A stretch of DNA of 64,000 nucleotides from Piezodorus guildinii (lineage: Eukaryota; Arthropoda; Insecta; Hemiptera; Pentatomidae): assembly GCA_023052935.1 (NCBI GenBank), contig CM041295.1, forward strand, positions 167,082,366 through 167,146,365. Reading direction: 5' to 3'. Below are positions 29,081 through 40,896 of this stretch, one piece after another. The notes beneath the pieces were generated by a model. It worked only from the letters and a program-made list of their open reading frames with translations. It was not told the origin of the DNA and ran no database searches. A program made the translations under genes and the position numbers. The first letter of the stretch is position 1. Each line of letters opens with the position of its first letter.

Positions 29081-29400
29081 AAAAAATTATTAAGCTTCAG
29101 ATGGGAGGTTTTACCTCACCCGCCGTACTCTCCTGCCATTCTTCCTTCGGATTTCTATTTTTTCCGTTCCCTCAAAAATGTTCTACGAGGGAAATTCTAC
29201 TCTTCAGAAGATGGCGTCAAAACGGACCTTTAATTGTTCTTCAGGAGTAAGGACAGTGATTTTTGGAAAAAAGGGATAATGGACATTCCAAGCCGTTAGG
29301 AAAGGGTAATCGCTAACGGTGGTAACTATTTTGTATATTAAATAAATAAATTTTAAGCTGTTCATCAATTTTAATTTTTGTCCAAATTTCTCTACAAACT
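28917..29400 (+). pseudogene. mariner transposase, C-terminal fragment
   Basis: The frame reads INTDFYCAQLDRLKRAIEEK, ELANRKGVLFNQDNAR, WEVLPHPPYSPAILPSDFYF and FRSLKNVLRGKFYSSEDGV. DNAR and PSD are the second and third catalytic Asp of the mariner D,D34D triad, and the spacing fits. A frame break in the DNARPH box and later stops make it dead. The N-terminal half (helix-turn-helix domains) and left terminal repeat are absent. It would have been a cut-and-paste transposase. Confidence 0.85.
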
Positions 29401-29755
29401 TCACGGACAACCCAATACTTTCAATAGTTATAAATAAAGGAGAGTTAAATATAATAATAATAATTGCTAGCTAATTTTACTTCTGATTTGACCACAAGAA
29501 CAAATAACTGCGTAAAATAGGGCGAATCTCCATATAAATTGCACTTCATTTCACAGTTAAAGTAATGATTATTGGAATATATCCCTAATATGATGTTTAA
29601 ATTTAAATTCCACTTCAAAGTGCTGAGTGTCGTGGCTGCAACTGATGTTATACTTTGTTGTCGATCTCCGCATATTATCAATCCGTAGTGGTAATTGCTA
29701 TCTGCAATTCTGGAGTTAGGTGAGTCCCTTACATATTGACTATTTCTAGTGAAAC
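29401..29755. other. No gene recognised
   Basis: AT-rich DNA between the mariner relic and the Jockey 5' region. No supported feature. Confidence 0.4.
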
Positions 29756-30104
29756 AGTGTGAGCTAACCTAAAGTGTAGGGCACGTGGGACGACAACCCG
29801 CCCACTCTCATACTGAGGCTATTAGGCTCTATAACTATCACTGAGCACTATCGTTTTTGGCTCAGCTAGCTGGTGCGCTGCACGCCAGTATCTTCGTCTA
29901 ATTGTGCACGAGTTTAACTACGACTCTCATTACCTTTTTTTTTTTTTTTTTGTATTTTCTTCGGAGAAATGATTTATGTTAATTTATTTTATTTTTTGTG
30001 CATAGTGTAAATATTTAGACAGTGGATTTAATTTTGTTTTTTTCTTTTTTATAAACATATTATTAATTATTTTTTTTAAACTATCGTTATATAATTTTTT
30101 CAAA

Positions 30105-31614
30105 ATGTCCTCTGGCACAATTTCATGCATGGAAACTGATGAGGATACTGCCTTTTCTGAAATAAGTGAGACTGACTCACAATATCTTAAAAGAAGAATC
30201 CTACAGAAAAGGCAAAGGAATATAATACCTGGATCTCCGAGCAAATCACTCCCCCAAAAAAAGAAAAAGAAAACTGCTAAGCCAACCCTAGTTTTACCGC
30301 CTGAATCTGCAAATCTACCTTCAACAAGCAAAACTGAAATAAATGCAACTGCTTCAGCAATTCCTACCAGTTACAAATTTCAAGCATTAAGTAACATTCC
30401 TACTGAATCTTCAGTGAATCATCAATTCAATTAATCAGATCAATTAACATTCTTTACTTCATGTCGTTCTGTCGAGAAATATCAAACTTGATTGGAAAAA
30501 CGAACTTCAAGTGTTTTTCATGAGTCAAAGATATAAAAATTTGTACTACTGGCAAAGATAATTATAAAAAACTTGTCAGTTACCTAGCATCTAAAAAGTA
30601 TGATTTCCATTGCTTCTAAATCAGAGAAGAAAAGTCTTATAGGGTCCTCTTGAGAGGACTACATAGTACAACCCCCACAGAGGCAATCAAGGTAGATCTC
30701 GAAGAATTAGGACACAGTGTAAGGAACATTTCCTGTGTGCTGCATCCGCGTGAAAAATATCCACTACCGCTATTTTTTGTGGATCTTGAGCCTGCCCCAA
30801 ACAATACGGATATATTCTATATCAACCGATTGGTATACTCTGGTATCCGCTTTGAGGAGCCGAGAAGGAGAACAGAAATAGTTCAATGCACTAATTTCCA
30901 AACTTTGGGGCACACGAGATCCTACTGTCACCACCAGGCACGATGTGTCAAATGTGCAGGTTTGCACTCAACAGATGCCTGCCCTAAGCCTCGTGACACT
31001 CCAGAAAAATGTGCTTTATGCAACGAAGAGCACCCAGCAACTTACAAAGGCTGCATAGTCTACAGAACTAGACTCAGACAAAAAGAACTTTACTCAGCCT
31101 CAATATCGCAAACCCAGAAAAGTTCTGTTCCAGAAGAAGAAAAACCTGGCCCTTCAAAGAGGAGCGTTCCTATCGCCCGGGGGACTGCAGGAATCAATCC
31201 AACTCAACGACCTTCGACCTCCTATAGTTCTTTTTCCAAGACATACTCTGCAGTAATGTCACCTCGCTCTCAGCCGCCTCGATCTTCCTCATCCCAGCCT
31301 CAGACTTCCTCCCATCCTCAACCACAGATCTCCCAACCTCAGCCTCAGACCTCTCATGTACTTTCTCATCCCATACTTTCTCAGCCTAAATTTTCAAAAA
31401 ACAATTTCCCCCCTAAAAATGTCTCCTCGAGGGTTGAGTTACCCCCTGTTATTCCTCCTCAGAACGCTCCTAAAGTTCCAGTTTCATCCCTTCCTTCTAA
31501 CCACTTCGAACCCTCATCAGAAGTACCATTGAATATTCAACCCTCACAACATCCCCAAAGAAAGATCTAACCCCCTCTTGCCCAAATAATCCTCCATCCT
31601 ATGACACTACCTAT
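30105..31614 (+). pseudogene. Jockey ORF1 (Gag-like nucleic-acid-binding protein), broken
   Basis: The N-terminal part (30105-30434) is Ser/Lys-rich. A frame break follows, then 30650-31570 codes for the PRE_C2HC-type domain (LEELGHSVRNISCVLHP and YPLPLFFVDLEP) and the zinc knuckles (GHTRSYCHHQARCVKC, DACPKPRDTPEKCALC). In the first knuckle the second Cys is Phe (CTNFQ). A Pro/Ser/Gln-rich tail follows. After another frame change the sequence runs to PPSYDTTY at 31614, where the CR1-like element inserted. The last 45 or so codons resume at 36857. ORF1 proteins coat Jockey RNA. The lost Cys and two frame breaks make this copy inactive. Confidence 0.85.
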
Positions 31615-31956
31615 GTCATCAGTCTGGCCTTAGACGGCAACGTATCAACATCGCTCCTGTGTTACTTTTCTATTATTCTCTTATCTCTTTGTTTAATTTC
31701 CGTCATTTTTTCTTCTTTTTTTCTCACGCAGAATATTCTGAAGTATATAATTTAAACATACCTTATTCCGATTAATAAAGCTAATTATACATCCGAAACA
31801 AAGCCATAATTTGTGATTAAGTTGGGGTTTATTCTGAAGCAGCTGGCAGTCAGAGAGGTAATCCCTAGGCAGTAAGAGTATTAAAGGACGTCAACATCAG
31901 GCCTTTGTTTACAAACACTTCTACGAGTAAGTTATATTTACTTATTGAACTTAAAA

Positions 31957-32891
31957 TGGTTCAGTGCTCAATTTGCGATGGTGCCATCACCAGAGAAGAG
32001 AAAAAAAGTGTTAGCTGTAATGAGTGCCGCGTCATTTTTCATGGCAAGTGCTGCAATCTATCTGAAAAAGATATTGATGCGCTCAAGGCACATAAAAAAT
32101 CTTGGCTTTGCCCTAAGTGCGTCTATGGAAAGAAGTCAGGTACATCCACCGAAAATCCTACTTCACCTAGTAGCATTCAAAAGCAAGAACCATCTCCATC
32201 TGATATACTCTCGGCAATTAATAAGCAAGGCGACCAGGTAAACCAAGAAATTAAAGATATTAAATCATCGCTCGAAAAATATGGAGAACTGAGCTTTGAG
32301 CTTAACGAGCGGCTTAGCAAAATTGAAAAAAATCTGGAGGGTCAATCGAATTATCTTGAAGACCTAACAATTGAAAATAAAGCATTAAAGTGCCGAGTGG
32401 GCGAACTGGAGGTCCGGCTGAGCAAGGACTATTATCAAGATTTTTGAAAATTAGGGGCATACCGGTCCGCCCGGGGGAAACCCCTGGGGCTCTGGTGAAC
32501 AATATATCGGCAGGCCTAGGTATTAAAATCAAAATGGAGGATCTAGACGTAGCGGAGCGTCGTAGACAGAAAAAAGATGACCCGCGACCACCCCCTGTCA
32601 TCGCTCGCTTTGTTAGGCAGACCACTCGTGATGAGCTAATTATAAATAGAAAGGTTAAAAGGGGCTTCACCACGAGGGATATCGGCTGGCAGGAAAATGA
32701 CTGCCACCGGATATATCTGAGCGAGGAGATGACCCCTGCTAACAGGCACCTCTATTGGCTCGCTGTCAAAAGAAGACAGCGGGGAAATTAAAATACGTGT
32801 GGTTCGCTGGCGGAAGAGTCCGTTGCAGGAAAGAAGACGGTCACCCTGTCATCTACATTGACCAGGCGCAAGATCTAGAAGTTTTCGGCTG
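31957..32891 (+). pseudogene. ORF1 of the CR1-like element, PHD finger protein
   Basis: Residues 1-55 form a PHD-type zinc finger: CSICDGAITREEKKSVSCNEC, FHGKCC and SWLCPKC give the C4HC3 pattern. A coiled-coil stretch follows (INKQGDQVNQEIKDIKSSLE, LNERLSKIEKNLE). The frame shifts near 32440 and continues in 32445-32791 with the region typical of CR1/L2 ORF1 C-termini (FLKIRGIPVRPGETPG, MEDLDVAERRR, IARFVRQTTRDELI, HRIYLSEEMTPANRHLYWLA). The product would bind element RNA and may bind histone tails via the PHD finger; the latter is inference. At least two frameshifts make it a pseudogene. Confidence 0.85.
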
Positions 32892-33223
32892 ACATCCATA
32901 TTCCCGTTATCTTGCCGGCTTAATCAGAATATAACAACGACTAACCGTTTCACGGATATACTCTACATTGCACTATCATTGTATTTCTTATATTTTTTTA
33001 TGATTTTTATTTATTCAAGTGTTTTTAAATTTAGTTCTTTGCCTAGGAGATGGGTTATGATTTTTTTTCTATGTTTAAGTGTGTATTTATTTATATATAT
33101 CTATTTCTTACTTTCTCTCTTCCAATTGTCTTCACAACATTGCTATATAGTGTATGGATGTTTAGTATTATACGTACAGCGTCTTCCCTTTAATCCCAGT
33201 GTAATTTCCCTCCTACTTTCATC

Positions 33224-36021
33224 ATGTCTAGTATCCTAACTACCTGTCACGTTAACGCCCAGTCCTTACCCGCTCACTTCGACGAATTCCTTCAATATTT
33301 CACCCATAACTTCTACCATCTTATTGCCGTTTCCGAGACTTGGTTAAAACCCTACATCCCTTCCTCTTCTGCTTCCCTTCCGGATTATTCCTTTATCCGT
33401 CACGACCGCATCTGTCGTACTGGTGGAGGCGTCGGGCTCTATATCCACAATAGTCTTAGGTTTCGAACTCTTGAACTTTCATCCCCATCTGAACACCCTC
33501 ATATCGAATTCCTATTCATCGAAGTTAATTTCAAAGAAAATCCTCTCCTATATGTTGTAGCCTACCGCCCTCCTTTGGTACCTTTTGACGAATCCCTTGA
33601 ATCAACCCTTTACAAATACGTTCCTCTTTACAATAATATAATAATTTTCGGTGACCTTAATACCAACTTCCTTTCACATTCCAATGACAGACTTTACCTA
33701 GAAAATCTCTTCTTCTCCCTCCACTTATTAATAGTTCCCTTTGCTCCTACCCATCATACTCGCTGGACTGATACCTGGTTGGACGTTTACGTTATTGATA
33801 CAGCAGAGAGCCTTCTCTCCTCCTCCCAATTACCAGTTCCATTCTTGTCATCCCACGATTTAATCCAAATATCCTACAATATCCGAACTCCAGCAATCCT
33901 TCCTAAAACCATAACATTCCGTAACCTAGACGCCCTCTCCCGTGAAACCATTCTACCAGATGTTGAGTCTCTGAATTGGGAAGAAATTTACTCCTCCTCG
34001 TCCATTGACTGTATGGTAGATATCCTCACCTCAAATCTACTCAGGATCCTAGATACCCATGCTCCTCTCAAAACCTGCACCTTTCGTCGCCGTCCTGCTC
34101 CATGGTTGTGTCAAGAAATAAAAGAACTTCAAAAGAAACGTGAGGCTGCCCGAAGACGCTATAGACGCACAAGACTAGAGGATGACTACCAAGGGTTCAG
34201 GGTACTGCGTAACTTGACACAATCAAGAATCAGACGAGCGAAATCTAATTATTTCCACGAAGCCCTTTCCTCTATCCCCGATCCTAAGTCTAAATGGCAA
34301 CTCCTCCGAAAACTCTCCCTCTGTAAATCCACTACCTCTTCAGACATTCCAGTCTCACCTGAAGAATTGAACTCCCACTTTCTATCTTCGTCCTCTCACA
34401 ATTCATCATCACCATCTTCCCTGCATCTCTCAGTTCCATCCTTTAACTCTGAAAACTTCTTTTTCTCTGACATCTCACCAACTGACTTAATCACCTCAAT
34501 TATGAAATCTCGCTCAAACTTCATTGGCTTTGACGGAATCCCTGTTAAATTATTAAAACTTTGTCTCCCAGAAATTTTACCAGTGCTCCTTTTCATCTAC
34601 AATTTTTCCCTGCAAAATTCAGTATTTCCTACCTCTTGGAAAAAAGCCATAATCCATCCCATTAACAAAATTCCAAATCCAGCTCCGAAAGACTTCCGCC
34701 CGATCTCCATCTTATCTAATCTCTCCAAACCTTTAGAAAGACTAGTCCAATCCCAAATGTCAAAATTCCTCGAAGAATCCAAATCAATCAATCCTTCCCA
34801 ATCCGGTTTTCGATCTGATTTCTCCACTCAATCTGCTCTCACCAAAATCACTCAAGACATATACACTGCAATGGACAACAAACAGCTGACAGTACTAATA
34901 CTCCTTGACTTTTCTAAAGCGTTTGATTCTTTGAACCATTCTATCCTTTATTCTAAACTAAAATCTCTCTCCTTTTCCCACAGCTCTATTCTCTGGTTCC
35001 AGTCTTTCCTTTCTGACCGTACCCAAGCAGTTCAAATTCCCAACAAACCTTTATCTTCTTTTCTTACCGTTTCTTCAGGGGTTGCCCAGGGTTCAAGTGT
35101 TTCTCCTATCCTTTTTAATACCTTTATAAATGATCTTCCTAATTCAATCCTCCACTGCTCCTACCACCTATATGCCGATTCAGATTTACCTATCCTTTCC
35201 TCCCTCTGAGTTATTAGCCGCGTTTACGAGTATTCAAGAAGACCTGGACAGGATCTGCTTTTGGGCGAATCAGAACGAACTAAGGTTAAACGCCGGGAAA
35301 ACTCAGGCAATCATTATTGGATCCAATTCCCTCCTTACATCTATTCCCTCTCTTCCTACCTTATTTCTGAACGCCCATCCCATCACATTCAGTTCCTCGG
35401 TAAAAAATTTAGGCATCCATATTCACCAAACCTTATCCTGGAAACCACATGTGGCCCAAATCTCCCGAAGGTCAATCAGTACTCTTAAACTATTCCATCG
35501 TTCCCGCCATGTTCTCCCTTATTCCACTCGCAAGCTCCTTGTATCCTCTCTAATTTTCCCTCAGTTTGATTATGGATGTATGGTATATGATGGCCTCTCG
35601 ATGATGCTAGAGAAACGATTAAAGTTAATTATGAACTGTTTTTTTAAGATTTGTCTTTGGCACATCGAGGCGGTCTCATGTATCCCATCTTTATACCGAA
35701 TCAAAATGGCTCTTTCCTCTTACCCGTAGGCAATATTTCCTTGGATCTTTCCTATACCAAACCATTAATTCACAACACCCTCCATATATCTACAATCTCC
35801 TACAGTTCAAACCCTCAATTCACCCACTAGAGACTAGATCCCGTTTTTCCAACCTTTATATCACTTTCCACAGAACAAAAAAATACGAATGCTCCTTTCT
35901 GGTCCGTTCTACTAGTTTCTGGAATTCCCTTCCATCAAACATCCGCCATGCTCCTTCCCTTTCTACATTTAAATTCCTTCTTTTCCAGCACCTTCTAACA
36001 TCCCAAAATGACGCTGCCTGA
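33224..36021 (+). pseudogene. ORF2 of the CR1-like element: AP endonuclease and reverse transcriptase
   Basis: The endonuclease occupies 33224-33890: HVNAQSLPAHFDEF, AVSETWLKPYIPS (catalytic Glu), IIIFGDLNTNFLSH (GDxN box) and a changed final SHD block (LSSHDLIQI). RT follows from about 34480: GFDGIPVKLLKLCLP, WKKAIIHPINK, DFRPISILSNLSK, LLDFSKAFDSLNH (catalytic Asp), SSGVAQGSSVSPILFN. The catalytic box reads YADSD and then shifts frame at about 35180; after the shift, IQIYLSFPP is the expected continuation. The C-terminus (NAGKTQAIIIGS, LGIHIHQTLSW) ends with the typical FWNSLPSNIRHAPSLSTF tail and a TGA near 36021. Several frameshifts exist, including one beyond 35640. Confidence 0.85.
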
Positions 36022-36261
36022 CATATATTTTAAATATGAAATATATTTTTATATAATTTTTTTCCTTTGGTTCAATCTTTACAGTATTTGTTTAGTTTTT
36101 TATATCGTTATTTTTTTTTTTTTCTAGAAGATTTCATTTCTTATATTTGTATTTTTTTTATTGTGGATGTAATTAGTTGACCGTTGAGAATTACTGGAAG
36201 GAATTAGTCCGGGTGGCGGTCATTAAATGAAACAACTAAATAGTTTCAACTATTTATTGTT

Positions 36262-36299
36262 TGCCAACGTTTCGACCCTCTTTGTGGGTCATCATCAGG
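36262..36299 (-). ncRNA. Hammerhead-like motif, one stem-I nucleotide deleted
   Basis: The core CTGATGA and GAAAC are present, but one C of the GCC stem-I strand is missing, so stem I is weakened. Confidence 0.55.
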
Positions 36300-36330
36300 C
36301 GCAAACTGAGTTTCCATTCTCCCACCATGC

Positions 36331-36369
36331 GCCCTGATGATGACCCACAAAGGGGGTCGAAACGTTGGC
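36331..36369 (+). ncRNA. Hammerhead-like motif (PLE-B fold-back, right arm)
   Basis: GCC, CTGATGA, GACCC/GGGTC stem II with loop ACAAAGG, GAAAC, GTT, GGC. All core bases are intact. Confidence 0.65.
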
Positions 36370-36856
36370 AAACAATAAAATAGTTGAAACTATTTAGTTG
36401 TTTCATTTAATGACCGCCACCCGGACTAATTCCTTCCAGTATTTTTATTTTTTTTATTTATGTTTTAATGGTATTATCTTTCATTAATTCTTGGTCTAAT
36501 ATAGATCCTTTATTATTTCAGGGTTAATGTTATTTTAAGAATACTAAGTATTAGTACAATGTTACTAATTATTTTTGTTTTATTTAATTTTTTTTTTTTG
36601 TTTCTTTATTAATTTGGATTCTGTTATCAACTCATATATTTCTCATTTTTTTCTAACATAAATTAGCTTCTGAAGATTGTTTTTATTTTATTTAGTATAC
36701 AAATTAATCAATTATTGTAAATAGTAGTTTATCATGTTTATCTTGTCTGTTGGCCAGACATATTGTATATTTAAACTGTATATAGCTGTTATTCTAAAGG
36801 GACTCAGTCCCAGAATAAAAATTATTTTCTATCTATCTATCTATCTATCTACCTAT

Positions 36857-37393
36857 TATCCCTATCCCAGCCAAAACCCATCTGATATTACATCTATCCT
36901 CTCATCCTTTCTACTAGATCTCCAAAATACGATAAGACCTCTCATCTCTCTCCTTACAAATCTCCTGTCACAATTCCCACTTAATCTTCCACGATGAACA
37001 ATAAGTCCCTAGCTCTTCTACTGTGGAACGCAAACGGACTGAACAATCACCGAGACGAACATGACATATTTCTTCACGACAATCACATTGACATTGCACT
37101 GATTACTGAAACTCATTTCACCACTCATTCTCACTTTTACATACGTGACTACATTACATACAGATCAGATCACCCAGACAACACATCACACGCTGGCTCA
37201 TGTATCCTCATTCACAAAGCCTTACCTCACTCACTGATTCCCTCCACTCCATCAGACACCATTCAGTCAATCTCTATTTCATTATCCTGCCGTCCATTCA
37301 ATATGTCAATCTCAGCTGTATATTGCCCTCCTGGTAATTCCCTCAACCTTATTCCAATCCTTAGGTCCGCGCTTCATTGCTGGGGGAGACTAC
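36857..37393 (+). pseudogene. Jockey: ORF1 C-terminus and ORF2 endonuclease N-terminal half
   Basis: 36857-36997 codes for the last part of ORF1 (DLQNTIRPLISLLTNLLSQF) and ends at a TGA overlapping the ORF2 ATG (36994). ORF2 begins MNNKSLALLLWNANGL, with the Asn and then IALITETHFTTH (catalytic Glu) of AP-type endonucleases, and SAVYCPPGN. A frameshift near 37350 puts GGDYNAK, the substrate-contact box, into another frame. The copia element inserted inside that box (after the codon for Tyr), and the rest continues at 42819. Confidence 0.85.
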
Positions 37394-37561
37394 TGTTGAA
37401 ATATTGTATCTCTTTGGTTGATGTAGGCACCCATGGTTAGGCGGGAGTTTATATAACAGTAGTAATAAAGGTGTTCCCCCTGAATGTGTGTGTGTTGTGC
37501 TAGCTGTGCGCCGCTAGTTTTTTCTTTTGTTTTTCCCTTGCCTGAATCATATAATTTGACA
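37394..37561 (+). repeat. copia 5' LTR (168 bp)
   Basis: It starts TGTTGAAATATTG and ends ATAATTTGACA. It differs from the 3' LTR by three substitutions and one indel that I can see. Confidence 0.95.
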
Positions 37562-37576
37562 GGTTATGGGCCCAGA
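37562..37576 (+). promoter_or_regulatory. copia primer-binding site, internal tRNA-iMet type
   Basis: GGTTATGGGCCCAG follows the LTR directly. It is complementary to the anticodon stem-loop of initiator tRNA-Met (CCCATAACC) rather than to a tRNA 3' end. This is the half-tRNA priming system known from Drosophila copia. Confidence 0.85.
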
Positions 37577-37668
37577 AGTACGTAGTGCCGTGTTATAATC
37601 GTGAAAAGTACCGAGGTCGTGAATCATGTGATTGAGACTGAAAAATCCGTCGTATCCGTTCGAGAACT

Positions 37669-38715
37669 ATGGCCGCCAACAACAACGTAACGATCTTTCC
37701 CCAACTAACAGATAAAAATTTTAAAAACTGGAAGTTCACCACCTTACTGGATGAGAAAGGGTTTAAATAAACGATTGAAGATGATTGGAAGCCGGACACC
37801 AACGAGAAGAAGTCTATGGATAAAAAGGCAATTAATGTAATTATAAATTGTGTTACTGATTATATAGACTACATTCGAGGCGCGGAATCAGCCAAGAAAT
37901 GATGAAATCACTTAGTAATGTGTTTGAACGGATGTGTACAATATCTAAACTCTTAGTTCGGAAGAAATTGTTAACATTAAAGTGCACTACGAGTCTGCAA
38001 GACCATTTTAATAAATTTGATGCTCTAGTCAGAGATCTTGAATCTATGGGATCCAAGATTGCAGAAGACGATCAGGTCTGTCACTTATTATTAACTCTTC
38101 CCGATAAATATGAACATATTGTGACAGTGTTGGAAGCAATGGATACGGAGCTCACTGTGGACTTTGTAAAATCAAGGCTTTTAGATGCAGAACTCAAAAT
38201 GAATATGCAAGGCACCGTTAACGACGAAGCATCATTCATATCACACCCTAAAAGTGGACATTCCGTCAGGAAATGTTTCGAATGCGGTGACACCAGACAC
38301 TTATTGGCGAAATGTCCAAAACTCAAATTCAAAAGCAGTTCTAAACAAAATAATGTTAATTACAATAAAGTTGGTAATTGGGAAAATCGATCATCGAACG
38401 ATAACAACAACCGACATCGGCCTTTCAATAACAACAACCAACCAAGGAGAGGTTATTGTTGTGAAACCGAGGAAAAGGAAATTGTTTTCGTTACCGTTGA
38501 AAATAGTGTCGAAAATGCTGTGTTTTCGGGTAGAAATTTAAGTGACTTACAAGTGCGATTTGTTTTGGACTCCGGATGCACTGATCACCTTGTTCGCGCA
38601 GAAATGAGACAATATGTCGGGCATAGTGGAATTGAAACCACCCATCAGAATAAATGTGGCCAACGGAGAATCACTTTTGGCCAAGGAAAAAGGTATTTTA
38701 CACGTTACAAATAAT
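37669..38715 (+). pseudogene. gag: copia Gag and protease region
   Basis: Gag starts MAANNNVTIFPQLTDKNF (the LxxKNFxxWK block of copia Gag). A TAA stop breaks it about 33 codons in, with another TGA near 37899. The ORF from 37899 holds the helical capsid part (LQDHFNKFDALVRDLESMG, LLLTLPDKYEHIVTVLEAM) and the zinc knuckle CFECGDTRHLLAKC (CX2CX4HX4C). The protease active site FVLDSGCTDHLV follows near 38557-38592. The frame shifts just after it (about 38610), and ITFGQGKRYF is an out-of-frame tail. Confidence 0.85.
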
Positions 38716-39952
38716 CAAGTAAAAATTCGACTGGAAAACGTTTGTTGTACCAAATCTAAAATTAAATTTATTATCAGAGAAGAAAATAGTGGAATCTGGA
38801 AAGGAGGTAAATTTCAGAAATGATAAGACAATGATTGTTCATAATAACAAAAACATTATAGAGGGCCAATTATGTGGAAAGCTTTATATACTTAACCTGT
38901 TTATTAATGTTGAAAAGTGTAACATCGCGAACGATTTGAATTTATGGCACAGAAGATTGGGGCATTTGGGGCGAAAATGACTCCAAGAAATGGGATTGCC
39001 TTATTCTAAAGACGTTTGTGATTCATGTAGACAGGGCAAGGCTGTTAGGCTTCCTTTTAATCCTTCCGTTGAACCAAAATCAAGTCGGATTGGGGAATTC
39101 ATCCACACCGATATAATTGGACCAGTGACTCCTGCTACAATCAATGGAGAAAAATATTTCCAAGTTGTTCTTGATGACTTTTCTCACTTCTGTGTGGTGT
39201 ATTTACTAAAAAGCAAGGATGAAGCTACCTACAATTTAATGAATTATATCAAGGAATCAGAAACCAAGATCAGGACTGTTTGCCGTATACGTTGTGATAA
39301 CGGAGGTGAGTTCCCTAATAAAATCATTCAGAAGTTTTGTCAAGATAAAGGAATACGTATCGAATACACAGCTCCATATTCTCCTCAAATGAATGGCAGA
39401 ACTGAGAGAATGAATGGAACGTTGCTTAACAAAGTGAGAACTATGTTAATCGATACAAGGTTGCCCAAGATTCTTTGGGGCGAGGCAATTAGAACAGCTG
39501 CCTTTCAGCTTAATCGGTCCCCAACAGCGGCTTTGAAAGGAGGAATACCCGCCAAAATTTATCTCGGAAAGCTGGATTTAGAAAAATTAAGAGTTTTTGG
39601 AGCCAAAGTCTGGGCTTTACAGTTTCCTAAGAAAGGGAAATTAGAACCTCGTGCTAAACCAACTATTTTTATAGGCTACGCCACAAATGGCTATCGCCTT
39701 TGGGACCCTGAAGCTAATACAATACAGATATCCAGAGACGTCACATTCGATGAAAATAATATAAAATACAGTGATAGGAATACAATTGACAAAACACCAA
39801 TAAGAGTCATCACGGAAGAGAATAGTGAACCTGAAGAAAAAGAACAGGCAATGCGAGATGAAAACAGTGATGAAGAGCCGTTTTATGGATTTGAAGATGA
39901 TGAAGAGAAAGAAGCTCGAGAGAAGATAAGAAGAGAGACGCAACTTCAATAA
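38716..39952 (+). pseudogene. pol: copia pre-integrase and integrase
   Basis: LNLWHRRLGHLGRK and VCDSCRQGKAVRLPF form the HHCC zinc-binding domain, interrupted by a TGA at 38978-38980. The core (38990-39952) reads GEFIHTDIIGPVTPA (first Asp), RIRCDNGGEFPN (second Asp) and YSPQMNGRTERMNGTL (Glu), the intact D,D35E triad of integrases that insert LTR cDNA. The GKLDLEKLRVFGAKVW block and the acidic linker NSEPEEKEQAMRDENSDEE follow. The core frame is 320 codons without stops and ends at TAA 39950. Confidence 0.9.
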
Positions 39953-39970
39953 AGGTTTGACGATTTTGAA

Positions 39971-40592
39971 TTGTATATTACATATTGTTTATTAGCTGGT
40001 GATCCATCTTCATATTCTGAAGCTGTAAAATCTGGTGAAGGCTGGAATAAAGCTATTAAAACCGAACTAGAAGTACTTGAAAAGTTTGAAACTTGGGAGT
40101 CAGCTAAACTTCCTGAAGGTGTTAAGCTCATCGATACTAAATGGGTCTTCAGGACTAAACAGAATGGTCTTAAAAAAGCCAGATTAGTGGCTCGTGGCTT
40201 TCAAGAAGAATGTATTTACGATGTATATTCCCCTGTTGCAAAAATGTCTACCGTACGAATGATGTTGTCTTTTGCATCAAACAAAAATTATTTGACTAGA
40301 CAGCTGGATATTCCAACTGAATTTTTGAACGGTGAGCTAGAACAAGATATGTACATAAAGACTCCAGAAGGGGTAGATAGTGACAGCCCAGTGTTAAAAC
40401 TAAGGAAAGCATTATATGGACTTAAAGAAGCACCAAGAAGCTGGAACCGGAAATTTCACGAATTTGTAACAAAAAATGGACTTATTAGATCAAGTTATGA
40501 TGTTTGTCTCTATTCTGGAAGAAATCTATGGCTAGTACTGTTTGTAGACGATATACTACTTGTTGGAATGAAAGAAGAGATAAGTAATTTTA
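39971..40592 (+). pseudogene. pol: copia reverse transcriptase, N-terminal and catalytic part
   Basis: The frame reads WNKAIKTELEVLEKFETWE, LIDTKWVFRTKQNGLKKAR, LVARGFQEE, VYSPVAKMSTVRMMLSFA, RQLDIPTEFLNGELEQDMYI (the first catalytic Asp is in QLDI; the usual A-F after D is changed to T-E-F), LRKALYGLKEAPRSWN and WLVLFVDDILLVG (catalytic Asp pair). It stops at EEISNF where a PLE-B fold-back inserted. The remainder appears at 40897 and, after a duplication, at 41655. Confidence 0.9.
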
Positions 40593-40697
40593 GCATTGTG
40601 GATGTAATTAGTTGACCGTTGAGAATTACTGGAAGGAATTAGTCCGGGTGGCGGTCATTAAATGAAACAACTAAATAGTTTCAACTATTTATTGTTT

Positions 40698-40736
40698 GCC
40701 AACGTTTCGACCCTCTTTGTGGGTCATCATCAGGGC
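40698..40736 (-). ncRNA. Hammerhead-like motif (fold-back, left arm)
   Basis: All core bases are present (GCC, CTGATGA, GACCC/GGGTC, GAAAC, GTT, GGC) on the minus strand. Confidence 0.65.
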
Positions 40737-40776
40737 GGATTTGGAAACTCATTGAGTTTCCATTCTCCCACCACGC

Positions 40777-40815
40777 GCCCTGATGATGACCCACAAAGAG
40801 GGTCGAAACGTTGGC
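40777..40815 (+). ncRNA. Hammerhead-like motif (fold-back, right arm)
   Basis: Mirror of 40698-40736. It shares the loop variant AAAGA, so the two arms match each other. Confidence 0.65.
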
Positions 40816-40896
40816 AAACAATAAATAGTTTAAACTATTTAGTTGTTTCATTTAATGACCGCCACCCGGACTAATTCCTTCCAATAAGTAATTTTA

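Larger units (their letters stand above)
36163..36445. mobile_element. 283-bp PLE-B fold-back element
   Basis: A 33-nt extension, a minus-oriented terminal repeat, a short spacer taken from the PLE-B 3' UTR, and a plus-oriented terminal repeat. Flanking duplication tattttttttatt (36150-36162, 36446-36458). It has no coding capacity. Confidence 0.9.
31615..36848 (+). mobile_element. CR1/L2-like non-LTR element (5.2 kb) inside Jockey ORF1
   Basis: The 8-bp repeat ctacctat flanks it (31607-31614, 36849-36856). It has a PHD-type ORF1, an endonuclease-RT ORF2, and a 3' end made of a small hairpin (gggactcagtccc), aataaa and (ctat)n. A PLE-B fold-back sits in its 3' UTR (36163-36445). The clade is inferred from the PHD ORF1 and the microsatellite tail. 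Confidence 0.85.
40593..40883. mobile_element. 291-bp PLE-B fold-back element in copia RT
   Basis: It has the same plan as 36163-36445: left 33-nt extension, two inverted terminal repeats with hammerhead cores, and a spacer holding an 8-bp hairpin (ggaaactc att gagtttcc). The 13-bp duplication ataagtaatttta is at 40580-40592 and 40884-40896. Confidence 0.9.
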
